NCBI GenBank assembly: GCA_900299205.1
Contig: OMIW01000140.1
Coordinates: 1 to 5,216, forward strand
From: Pseudomonadota bacterium
GTDB lineage: Bacteria > Bdellovibrionota_C > UBA2361 > OMIW01
Length of the DNA stretch: 5,216 nucleotides
Direction: 5' to 3'
The notes under the pieces were generated by a model that did not search any database, was not told where the DNA came from, and saw nothing but the letters and a program-made list of their open reading frames with translations. Numbering within the stretch: the stretch's first letter is position 1; every line of letters starts with the position of its first letter. Of the stretch, positions 1 through 5,216 are shown in pieces. A program made the position numbers and the translations under genes.

Positions 1-2
1 AA

Positions 3-185
3 GACCGCAACTTGGGTAAGGGACTCGAAGAGGGCGGGCGAGCCATGCTCGATGCTCTGAGGCAGCCGATAGTTGCTGCCCAGGGTTTACCGAGTTGGTT
101 GACGAAGGATAGTTGTCCATTTCACGGAGTACATCAAACGACGGCGAAACAGCGTGCGGAGCTTGGAATTTGTCCGCCCAAGTAG
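3..185 (+). CDS. possible C-terminal fragment of an unidentified protein (5' end outside window)
   Basis: One plus-strand frame is open from the window edge to a TAG at 183-185, giving 60 residues. The other two plus frames hit stops much earlier. The peptide begins DRNLGKGLEEGG and contains a CPFHGVH stretch at residues 38-44 and a CPP near the end. I do not recognise the family. Support is weak: a 60-codon open stretch is not rare at this base composition, and third-position GC is close to the background, so it shows no clear coding bias. If real, it converges with the minus-strand slipin gene across a gap of about 280 bases. CPFHG resembles half of a Rieske iron-sulfur site, but there is no matching CxH partner upstream in the visible part. 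Confidence 0.3.
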   Translation, partial: DRNLGKGLEEGGRAMLDALRQPIVAAQGLPSWLTKDSCPFHGVHQTTAKQRAELGICPPK

Positions 186-279
186 AAACTCTCGAACCCT
201 GAAGGGACGAACAATTTTGCCCATCGACGAAGCCTAGTGGGTGCTAATGGCCCGATGAAAGGGCGCTTTGGGGATTTAG

Positions 280-308
280 ATGCTGGTGATTTCGCTCCAA
301 ACCAGCAT
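280..308. repeat. 8-bp perfect inverted repeat
   Basis: ATGCTGGT at 280-287 is exactly complementary to ACCAGCAT at 301-308, with a 13-base loop. It could fold on either strand. There is no T-run directly after it in either direction, so it is not a textbook intrinsic terminator. Its place between converging genes still makes a role in 3'-end formation or RNA stability possible. Confidence 0.5.
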
Positions 309-397
309 GTGAATAGACTATCGGGGGCAGGTCGGATGGTTCCCCCCCTATACAAGCTCTATGAAAGCCGTTGTACACTGAATGGTGATTGTCCCTC

Positions 398-443
398 GGG
401 GGGGAGAAACAGACGAGTGTTTCGGCATCATAAGAATCCTCCC
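398..443 (+). repeat. nested hairpin: G-run/CCTCCC outer stem, GAAACA/TGTTTC inner stem
   Basis: GAAACA (406-411) pairs perfectly with TGTTTC (418-423) around a 6-base loop. Outside it, G residues at 398-403 can pair with CCTCCC at 438-443 with one G-U wobble, leaving a 14-base one-sided bulge at 424-437. The two stems are seen directly by complementarity; whether they form in RNA is inference. Confidence 0.4.
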
Positions 444-444
444 A

Positions 445-459
445 AGCACTAATAGCGCT
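445..459 (-). terminator. weak hairpin just downstream of the slipin stop
   Basis: Read on the minus strand, AGCGCT, ATT loop, AGTGCT forms a 6-bp stem with one G-U pair, starting about 8 bases after the slipin TAG and preceded by a G-run. The following bases (TGGGAGGATTCTTATG) are only partly T-rich, so this is not a strong intrinsic terminator. It is listed because it is correctly placed for the end of the operon. Confidence 0.25.
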
Positions 460-467
460 CCCCCCCC

Positions 468-1232
468 CTAAGAGCCCTCGCTCCCTCTTTTCGTAAACGC
501 CTTGAGAAACTCAATCGGCAACGGAAAGAGAATCGTTGAGTTTTTATCAACGGAGATATCGCGCAGCGTCTCGAGGTATCGAAGCTGGATCGTCGTATCG
601 TTTCTGCTCATGATCTCAGCGGCAGCGGTCAGCTTCTCTGCTGCCTGATGCTCCCCCTCGGCCTTAATGATCTTTGCCCGACGCTCCCGCTCAGCCTCGG
701 CCTGCCGCGCCATCGCCCGTTGCATATCCTGTGGCAGATCGATGTCTCGGATCTCTACAATTGACACCTTCACACCCCACGCCGCTGTCTGATGATCGAG
801 GATATCCTGGATCCGTCCGTTGATCTCTTCCCGCTTCGCGAGTAGCTCATCAAGCTCAACCTGTCCACAAACACTTCTCAGCGTCGTTTGCGCGAGGCGA
901 CTCGTGAGCGCCAGATAGCTGTCGACATTTACCACTGCAGCGACCGGATCCATTACTTTGAATGCAAGAATCGCACTTACTTTAACCGAGATGTTGTCTT
1001 TGGTGATAACGTCCTGTTGAGGAACATCATAGTTGATCGTTCGCTGATCAACCATAACAATGCGGTCAACAAAGGGAAGGATAAATCGCAGACCCGGTCC
1101 CTTTACTGGACCAAGCCGTCCCAACCGAAATATCACCCCCGACTCATACTGATTAATGACCCGTATCATCACCTTGCCGAGCGCGAACAAGACAACGGCT
1201 ATTGGAACTATTCCCGGTAAAAAAGCACCCAT
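468..1232 (-). CDS. slipin (stomatin-like band 7/SPFH membrane protein)
   Basis: This is a complete 254-residue membrane-anchored SPFH/band 7 protein of the bacterial slipin type, a usual length for the family. Residues 7-25 form one hydrophobic anchor. The SPFH domain follows, with YESGVIFRLGR (29-39), GPGL near 45 and VDQRT (61-65), then PQQDVITKDN (71-80) and DPVAAVVNVDSY (95-106). Further landmarks are the WGVKV block (152-156) and LPQDMQRAMARQAEAERE (166-183). The charged helix that ends in AEGE-QAAEKL is the expected coiled coil for oligomerisation. The C-terminal NSTILFPLPIEFL (231-243) is the hydrophobic tail found in stomatins. In Pyrococcus, the NfeD-type protease cleaves the corresponding C-terminal hydrophobic part of its stomatin partner; that this happens here is inference. 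The start is fixed by an AAAGGTGGG ribosome site inside the end of nfeD and by a TAATG overlap with the nfeD stop. The stop TAG runs into a G9 tract. Confidence 0.96.
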   Translation of the reverse strand: MGAFLPGIVPIAVVLFALGKVMIRVINQYESGVIFRLGRLGPVKGPGLRFILPFVDRIVMVDQRTINYDVPQQDVITKDNISVKVSAILAFKVMDPVAAVVNVDSYLALTSRLAQTTLRSVCGQVELDELLAKREEINGRIQDILDHQTAAWGVKVSIVEIRDIDLPQDMQRAMARQAEAERERRAKIIKAEGEHQAAEKLTAAAEIMSRNDTTIQLRYLETLRDISVDKNSTILFPLPIEFLKAFTKRGSEGS

Positions 1233-2680
1233 TACCCACCTTTCTTGACAATCAACACATTACCCTCGTGCGAAGCGACAATAACTCTGTCGCCGACCTG
1301 AAACTCCTCTCCCTCAGAGGCAGAAGCAAGCCACAACTCGCCCCGTACCCGGACCCGACACCCTCTTCCCCGCGCCTCAACCACCTCGCCTGATTGTCCC
1401 GTTAATGCCCCAAATCCCACCGATGGCCGCTGGCGACGGGTCGCTGCGATCTTCCAACCGATCGTGAGAACTATCCCAGCTAGCACCAGTAGTGCGGGCG
1501 CAATCGCTGAATAGGCCACAAACAGGTCAGGGGCCTGAGCCACGTCAATAAGGGTGAGAGCGCCAAGAGCTATCGCGATAATACCACCAACCGCCAACGC
1601 CCCCGAAGGCACGATTATCTCGAGGGCAAGTAGCAGGCCACCCGCGACGAGAAAGGTCACCCCCATCGCCGTGATGGGAATCACTTCGGAGACACTTAAC
1701 GCCGCCAAGAGACAGAGCAAACCCACAACCCCGGGAAGTATCAATCCAGGATTGTATATCTCGACCCCGAGCCCCGCCGAGGCGCCGACCCAGAGGAGCG
1801 CAATCACGCTTGGGTTCGCGAGCACATTCACAACCCGCCCCCGGAGCGACAATTCCTCAACGGTAACGGGAAGGGCGGAATAATCCTCAAGCACGGTCGT
1901 TCCCGCAGCGGTCTTTATGGTACGTCCGGCGATTTGTCGGAGCAACTCCGCCCGTGATGTGGCAACAAGATCGACGACGCTAAGGGTAGCTGCCTCGGAC
2001 GCGGTCGCCGAAGCGCTCTCTTTGACCGCCTTTTCAGCCCACTCTGCATTTCTGCCCCGCTCATTGGCGATGGAGCGCACCATACTGAGCGTTGCATTCT
2101 CTATCTTTGCCCGCATATCCCCTTCGACGTTCTCTCCCTGTCCTCCGACGGGATGAGCTGCACCAATAGTGGTACCCGGTGCCATCGCCGCGACATGAGC
2201 CGCCATCGTCACAAAGAGCCCCGCCGAAGTAGCAGTTCCTCCTGCTGGTGATACGTAAACAACTACCGGCACCCGCGATGTCAAGAGCGTTTGCACGATT
2301 GCCTGGGTTGAGGTGAGCATTCCGCCGGGCGTTGAGAGCTCGATAATGACAAGTTTTGCTCCCGACGACTCGGCCGATCGGACAGCTCCCTCTATAAGAT
2401 GGGCCGTGCCGGGAAGGATCAACATATCGGTGGGGATGACCACGATGTGGCCGGAGGATACACGAGATGGGGTGGCATCTGTTTTCCCCGTCCCCTCCCG
2501 TGCGGTGGTGATTGTGGGTATGGGGAGGGTAGGTGACTGCGCCAGAGCAACCGAGGGAATTGAACTCATCCCAAAGACACACGCACTTACTACCGCGAGC
2601 AAGACGGCACGCGGCATGTGCGAACTTCGCAGAATCCGCCCGCCAAATATCGCACTTAGGTGCTTCACCGTAAGATACAT
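1232..2680 (-). CDS. nfeD: long-form NfeD, membrane-bound ClpP-class serine protease
   Basis: The product is an exported or membrane-bound protease of the NfeD1b (long) class, 482 residues from the chosen start. A signal sequence (about 22-47) has a hydrophobic core and ends SVALA before QSP. A ClpP/SppA-like protease domain follows, with STPGG (116-120) and the nucleophile Ser about 152 in TATSAG. Next come AAHVAAMAPGTTIGAAHPV and Lys about 192 in MRAKIEN, matching the Ser/Lys dyad known from Pyrococcus PH1510. RGRNAEWAEKAV and a VVDLVA segment continue the fold. About five hydrophobic helices lie between 286 and 410, and a soluble OB-fold NfeD domain (about 425-482, GQSGEVVEARG through VGDRVIV) ends the protein. 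The start at 2680 is preferred because GGAG lies six bases upstream. An in-frame ATG at 2725 (497 residues, 18 bases after the previous stop, poor ribosome site), GTG at 2692 and ATG at 2617 (just before the signal peptide) are alternatives. Its likely partner is the overlapping slipin. Confidence 0.94.
   Translation of the reverse strand: MYLTVKHLSAIFGGRILRSSHMPRAVLLAVVSACVFGMSSIPSVALAQSPTLPIPTITTAREGTGKTDATPSRVSSGHIVVIPTDMLILPGTAHLIEGAVRSAESSGAKLVIIELSTPGGMLTSTQAIVQTLLTSRVPVVVYVSPAGGTATSAGLFVTMAAHVAAMAPGTTIGAAHPVGGQGENVEGDMRAKIENATLSMVRSIANERGRNAEWAEKAVKESASATASEAATLSVVDLVATSRAELLRQIAGRTIKTAAGTTVLEDYSALPVTVEELSLRGRVVNVLANPSVIALLWVGASAGLGVEIYNPGLILPGVVGLLCLLAALSVSEVIPITAMGVTFLVAGGLLLALEIIVPSGALAVGGIIAIALGALTLIDVAQAPDLFVAYSAIAPALLVLAGIVLTIGWKIAATRRQRPSVGFGALTGQSGEVVEARGRGCRVRVRGELWLASASEGEEFQVGDRVIVASHEGNVLIVKKGG
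1235..1243 (-). promoter_or_regulatory. slipin ribosome binding site inside nfeD 3' end
   Basis: Minus-strand AAAGGTGGG lies in the last codons of nfeD, directly before TAATG, where the nfeD stop TAA and the slipin ATG share one base. This layout favours translational coupling (termination-reinitiation) and suggests a fixed protein ratio for the protease/slipin pair. Confidence 0.7.
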
Positions 2681-2686
2681 ACGCAG

Positions 2687-2690
2687 CTCC
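2687..2690 (-). promoter_or_regulatory. ribosome binding site supporting the 2680 start of nfeD
   Basis: GGAG on the minus strand lies six bases before ATG at 2680-2678. The upstream in-frame ATG at 2725 is preceded by GGGTGTCGACTATTC, which has no good Shine-Dalgarno match. A GAGGGGGAG stretch between the two starts sits about 10 bases before an in-frame GTG at 2692, so initiation there is also possible. Confidence 0.45.
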
Positions 2691-2743
2691 ACAAAGCGTG
2701 AACTCCCCCTCAGAGAAGTGTTCATGAATAGTCGACACCCAAC

Positions 2744-3241
2744 TCACCCCTCATCTCTGAGCAGCCTTTGCAAATCCCCCCAGAACCGTCGCTTTGCCTC
2801 GCGCGACTGACGCGCCTCGGCAAGCGAAACCGTCGAAATGATGTCAGATCCCTGCATTTGATCACCAGCCGGGCTCTTCACATTCACCGAACCACACACG
2901 ACAACTGGCACGCCGGATGGTGAGTCTCGCTGCTTATCCGCCGTCAGAATGACGATTTCCTCCCATCTCCACCTGAGCCCCTGCGCGACCGCTCGCATCA
3001 GAAAATCGCGATCATCATCATCGATAGGTGCTGATACGACAAACACAGCACGGATGACGGATTCTCCCTGTAACTCCGCCACCTCCCGCTCCTCAATAAC
3101 ATCGTGCTCCGGCACCTTACGAGTGGCATTTATCGCCGCGGCGAAGAGTGCCCGAGGCACACCGTTAGGATACCATCGTCGCGCGATCACCTCGATAGTT
3201 CTGAGGAGTTCAGTTCTCGATAGGGTAACCTCTGCGACCAT
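2744..3241 (-). CDS. UDG-like protein lacking catalytic and Fe-S motifs (divergent family 4 uracil-DNA glycosylase relative)
   Basis: This complete 165-residue soluble protein appears to descend from family 4 uracil-DNA glycosylases but should be inactive as one. An N-terminal helix (8-22, SRTELLRTIEVIARR) precedes a strand, IRAVFVVSAP (63-72), at the place of UDG motif 1 (normally GEAPG or GEGPG). DRDFLMRAVAQGLRWRWEEI (78-96) then VILT matches the family's LL-ML-A-GL-R-EVYITN block, and VPVVVCGS (111-118) matches the P-VIV-LG strand. TVSLAEA (137-143) stands where HPA of motif 2 should be, and the end, KRRFWGDLQRLLR (150-162), closely resembles the family's KR-VWEDL C-terminal helix. Only one cysteine is present, so the four-Cys 4Fe-4S site is gone. 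The start is secure: AGGA lies six bases upstream and an in-frame TAA lies two codons before the ATG. It sits between coaBC and nfeD. The psi (HolD)-like pattern is an alternative reading. The function is unknown; the homology is by eye only. Confidence 0.9.
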   Translation of the reverse strand: MVAEVTLSRTELLRTIEVIARRWYPNGVPRALFAAAINATRKVPEHDVIEEREVAELQGESVIRAVFVVSAPIDDDDRDFLMRAVAQGLRWRWEEIVILTADKQRDSPSGVPVVVCGSVNVKSPAGDQMQGSDIISTVSLAEARQSREAKRRFWGDLQRLLRDEG

Positions 3242-3330
3242 TCTTTATCCTGAGAATTCCTTTCCTCCGAGCTGTTTCCGCCCGGTCCTCCTCTCCCTCC
3301 AATAGGCGCGGAACGGAGTGATGTTTGCTT
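3242..3330 (-). promoter_or_regulatory. purine-rich leader with orphan Shine-Dalgarno-like motifs
   Basis: This gap between the coaBC stop and the UDG-like gene has minus-strand GGAGGG (3300-3295), AGGAGG (3292-3287) and GGAGGA (3268-3263). None of them is followed at normal spacing by ATG, GTG or TTG. The working ribosome site is the weaker AGGA at 3251-3248. No terminator or clear promoter is seen, so read-through from coaBC is likely. Confidence 0.5.
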
Positions 3331-4611
3331 TTAATTTGGACCGAGCATCTCCGCAAGTCTTTCCATGATAACTCCCGATACCGCTCTCTTGGTACCCTCA
3401 ACCCGCCTGCTTTGGGTATCCGTTCCAGCCACCAGATACGCAACCGTCGTGTCACGATCAAACGCATCATCTCCTCGATTGCCCACCAAAAGATCCACCC
3501 CTTTTGCCCGCCGCTTCCGCTGGAACTCGCTGATAAGCTCAGCTCCATGAGGGATTGTTTCAACGGCGAATCCAATCAGAAGAGGACTCCGCGCTCCCCC
3601 TCGACGACGAGATAGGCTCGCCAGTATGTCGGGGTTCTGCTCGAGCACGAGCGAGCAGGTTTCACCATCGTCGCCTCCCCGCTTGTGCTTTTCCGACAGC
3701 ATCACCGCCGGTCGGTAATCAGCGACCGCCGCAGCCATCACAACCGCTGATACCGAGGGCGAACTATGCCACACAACCATATCGAGCGCGTCGGCCATAT
3801 CTCGGGCAGATTCAATCTCGATAGCCCGATGCAGACCGTAGGGCAACGGCACTGACAGTGGACCGTGAACCGCTGTGACAATCGCACCCCGCGCCCTCGC
3901 AGCCTCAATAATCGCGCACCCCATCTTTCCTGACGACCGATTTGAGATGTAACGGACGGGATCAATTCGTTCGCGAGTCGGCCCCAAAGCCACCACGATA
4001 TGGTGCCCTGCGAGCGTCTGAGGGGTCCCTACCTCCCGAATCTTTCCCACTATCGCATCGACTTCAGCCAGCCGACCTGCTCCCTCCCATCCACACGCAA
4101 GAGAGCCCTCGGAGGGTCCGACAAAGATCACCCCCCGGTCGCGAAGCACCGTAATATGCTCCTGGTTCGGAACACTTCCCCACATGTGACAATTCATAGC
4201 GGGAGCAACTATAATCGGGCAACGCGCGGCGAGCACCGTCGCAAGTAACGGCGTGTCAGCGATCCCAAGCCGCATCTTAGCGAGACAATCGGCCGTCGCA
4301 GGAGCAATAATCAGACAATCTGCCCAGTCCCCCCACGAGATGTGCTCGATCTCAACTTTTTCGGGATCGCTCCCCCCCACGTCCGAGTCCCAAAACTCCC
4401 CCATGCACCGCGTGCCAGTGAGCGCTTCAAAGAGTGCAGGCCCAACAATCTGTCGGGCGGCGTGGGTAACTATCACCCGAACCTCACATCCATCATCCTG
4501 CAATCGGCGCACTATTTCTGGAGCTTTGTATGCAGCTATCGACCCCGTCACACCGAGAAGGACGCGACGGCGAGACCGGGGCGAGATTTCTTTGAGGGGA
4601 ATAGATGTCAT
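3331..4611 (-). CDS. coaBC: bifunctional phosphopantothenoylcysteine decarboxylase / phosphopantothenate-cysteine ligase
   Basis: CoaBC carries out two cytosolic steps of coenzyme A synthesis: it ligates 4'-phosphopantothenate to cysteine (CoaB, C-terminal half) and decarboxylates the product with FMN (CoaC, N-terminal half). The 426-residue protein is close to the E. coli length. The CoaC half has GSIAAYK (23-29), the active-site His90 in IEHISWGDWAD, PAMNCHMW (137-144) and the flap Cys173 in SLACGWEGAGR. The CoaB half has GPTRERIDPVRYISNRSSGKMG (210-231) with Asn224, AAAVADY (293-299), and the lysines of SEKHK (306-310). NPDIL (326-330), GFAVET (347-352) and a KGVDLLVGN segment (370-378) complete it. 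Every key motif is intact. The ATG at 4611 is chosen because the frame continues upstream to 4704 only with a Cys/Trp-rich stretch unlike the family; the ribosome site (GGACC about 11 bases upstream) is weak. The gene lies 105 bases after the hydrolase and 89 before the UDG-like gene. Confidence 0.97.
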   Translation of the reverse strand: MTSIPLKEISPRSRRRVLLGVTGSIAAYKAPEIVRRLQDDGCEVRVIVTHAARQIVGPALFEALTGTRCMGEFWDSDVGGSDPEKVEIEHISWGDWADCLIIAPATADCLAKMRLGIADTPLLATVLAARCPIIVAPAMNCHMWGSVPNQEHITVLRDRGVIFVGPSEGSLACGWEGAGRLAEVDAIVGKIREVGTPQTLAGHHIVVALGPTRERIDPVRYISNRSSGKMGCAIIEAARARGAIVTAVHGPLSVPLPYGLHRAIEIESARDMADALDMVVWHSSPSVSAVVMAAAVADYRPAVMLSEKHKRGGDDGETCSLVLEQNPDILASLSRRRGGARSPLLIGFAVETIPHGAELISEFQRKRRAKGVDLLVGNRGDDAFDRDTTVAYLVAGTDTQSRRVEGTKRAVSGVIMERLAEMLGPN

Positions 4612-4716
4612 GCAGATTTTGGTCCAGCACGAGAGGTTCGGGGAGCCATTGCAAAGTGCCACCCAGCGGTGTACCCGTTTGCATACTGAGCATACGGCCC
4701 GCACGAAAGGAACGGC
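4612..4716 (-). other. spacer between hydrolase and coaBC
   Basis: This 105-base gap shows no RNA gene, terminator or strong promoter. A GTATGC TCA GTATGC direct repeat is present on the minus strand near the hydrolase end (about 4698-4684). The coaBC frame is open through much of it from an ATG at 4704, but the encoded peptide is unlike known CoaC N-termini. Confidence 0.4.
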
Positions 4717-5216
4717 TCAGGAACTATGCAAGGTTTCGCTTAGATATCGGTTATACAGCCGCTCATGACCTATCGTCGTATCTGGACCGTGGCCTGAGAG
4801 CACCCGGGTTGAATCCGACAGAGAGAGCAGCTGTCCGATGATGCTCTCGATTAATTCCTGGTGATTTCCGCCGGGAAGATCGGTGCGACCGATAGAGCCC
4901 TGAAACAACGCATCGCCCGAAAGAACGAATCCCTCTTGCGGGCAATAAAAGGCGAGATGCCCCGGTGAATGTCCGGGGGTTGGGAGAACATGGAAGGTAT
5001 AGCCACTCCACTCCAGTCGCTCGCCCCCGACGAGCGTGCGATCCGGTTCGGGGCAATTCCGAAATCCATCAAGAGGAAGCTGCCAACGCTCGACGGCGGT
5101 GAGCACATCTTGACGAAAAAGCGATTCACCGGGATGGGCGAAAAGGATAGCGCCGGTTGCCTCCTTAAGCTCGGCGACACCCCCACAATGATCAAAATGC
5201 GAATGGGTGAGCCAGA
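4717..5216 (-). CDS. metallo-beta-lactamase-fold hydrolase, YcbL / glyoxalase II-like (5' truncated by window edge)
   Basis: The visible 165 residues are the C-terminal part of a cytosolic MBL-fold hydrolase; the start lies beyond the window. All metal ligands downstream of the edge are present: HSHFDH (residues 4-9 of the visible part) gives the HxHxDH motif, His82 lies in TPGHSPGH, Asp101 in LSGDALF and His142 in SGHGPDTT. GSIGRTDLPGG (106-116) and TTIGHERLYN (146-155) are hallmarks of the YcbL/glyoxalase II-like subgroup, whose members hydrolyse thioesters such as S-lactoylglutathione or act on related small metabolites. The usual NPF/NPY near the end reads NRY here. The protein stops soon after, without the long C-terminal domain of true GloB, which points to the short YcbL-like type. 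The exact substrate cannot be told. An internal GTG at 5106 is not the start, because the HxHxDH motif lies upstream of it. It is the first visible gene of the minus-strand block. Confidence 0.93.
   Translation of the reverse strand, partial: WLTHSHFDHCGGVAELKEATGAILFAHPGESLFRQDVLTAVERWQLPLDGFRNCPEPDRTLVGGERLEWSGYTFHVLPTPGHSPGHLAFYCPQEGFVLSGDALFQGSIGRTDLPGGNHQELIESIIGQLLSLSDSTRVLSGHGPDTTIGHERLYNRYLSETLHSS

Larger units (their letters stand above)
186..467. other. convergent non-coding gap with inverted repeats and G/C homopolymers
   Basis: No convincing gene lies here. The short open frames on both strands (for example plus 237-452 and minus 134-355) have no family resemblance and overlap each other. 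The gap contains G5 at 322-326, C7 at 342-348, G7 at 398-404 and a C9 run at 460-468 that starts in the slipin stop codon. It also contains three short inverted repeats, listed separately. Such a gap between converging genes would be expected to hold terminators, but none has a classic U-tract. A structured RNA or a decayed element cannot be excluded. Confidence 0.6.

Noticed and set aside
117-137. CPFHG as a Rieske 2Fe-2S half-site in the plus-strand fragment
   Set aside because: The required partner CxH motif is absent in the preceding residues and the fragment itself is weakly supported.
190-215. GGGTTCGAGAG on the minus strand resembling a tRNA T-loop
   Set aside because: The flanking bases cannot form the 5-bp T-stem and no acceptor or anticodon arms are present.
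134-452. Short frames on both strands in the convergent gap (minus 134-355, plus 237-452)
   Set aside because: They overlap each other, have no recognisable features and no supporting ribosome site.
2061-2747. 228-codon minus-strand frame from a GTG overlapping nfeD
   Set aside because: It is a frame shadow of nfeD: the protein is Cys/His/Arg-rich with no family features, while the nfeD frame shows a signal peptide, protease motifs and membrane helices.
2313-2810. 165-codon plus-strand frame antisense to nfeD and the UDG-like gene
   Set aside because: It spans the boundary of two well-supported minus-strand genes and shows no domain features.
4612-4704. N-terminal extension of coaBC to the ATG at 4704
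   Set aside because: The 31 added residues contain five Cys and two Trp and match nothing known ahead of the CoaC flavoprotein fold; ATG 4611 gives a normal N-terminus.
4253-4768. 171-codon plus-strand frame antisense to coaBC
   Set aside because: It is Ser/Arg/Thr-rich low-information sequence opposite a gene with every catalytic motif intact; no homology is recognisable.
1-5216. CRISPR array, insertion sequence ends or a defence system
   Set aside because: No spaced direct repeats, transposase or terminal inverted repeats are seen; the identified genes are housekeeping or membrane-quality functions.

Overview
The window reads as a piece of a bacterial chromosome with base composition in the mid-50s percent GC by eye. 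Nearly all of it is one co-directional block on the minus strand. In transcription order (right to left) the block holds a 5'-truncated metallo-beta-lactamase-fold hydrolase (4717-5216), coaBC (3331-4611), a 165-residue protein that looks like a catalytically dead family 4 uracil-DNA glycosylase relative (2744-3241), a long-form NfeD membrane serine protease (1232-2680) and a slipin/stomatin-like protein (468-1232). The long NfeD signal peptide and cytosolic housekeeping genes fit a Gram-negative, non-enteric bacterium. I recall coaBC / family 4 UDG / nfeD / slipin arrangements from deltaproteobacterial-type genomes, but the phylum cannot be fixed from this window.

Layout: 1-185 is open in one plus-strand frame and could be the tail of a gene running the other way, but support is weak. 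186-467 is a non-coding convergent gap with short inverted repeats and unusually long G/C homopolymers. 468-3241 is tightly packed: slipin and NfeD overlap in a TAATG junction, and NfeD follows the UDG-like gene after a short gap. 3242-3330 is a purine-rich leader with several orphan Shine-Dalgarno-like motifs. 4612-4716 separates coaBC from the hydrolase and shows no convincing gene.

How the genes work together: CoaBC makes 4'-phosphopantetheine from 4'-phosphopantothenate and cysteine for coenzyme A synthesis. NfeD and slipin form the well-known membrane pair in which an NfeD-type Ser/Lys protease acts on a stomatin-family partner. The hydrolase belongs to the glyoxalase II-like/YcbL branch and has a full set of metal ligands. 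The item most worth attention is the 165-residue protein. It keeps the UDG backbone landmarks, including a KR-FW-DLQ C-terminal helix, but has lost the catalytic motifs and all the cysteines needed for the 4Fe-4S cluster, while sitting where an active UDG might be expected. No transposon, CRISPR array, tRNA or rRNA was seen.
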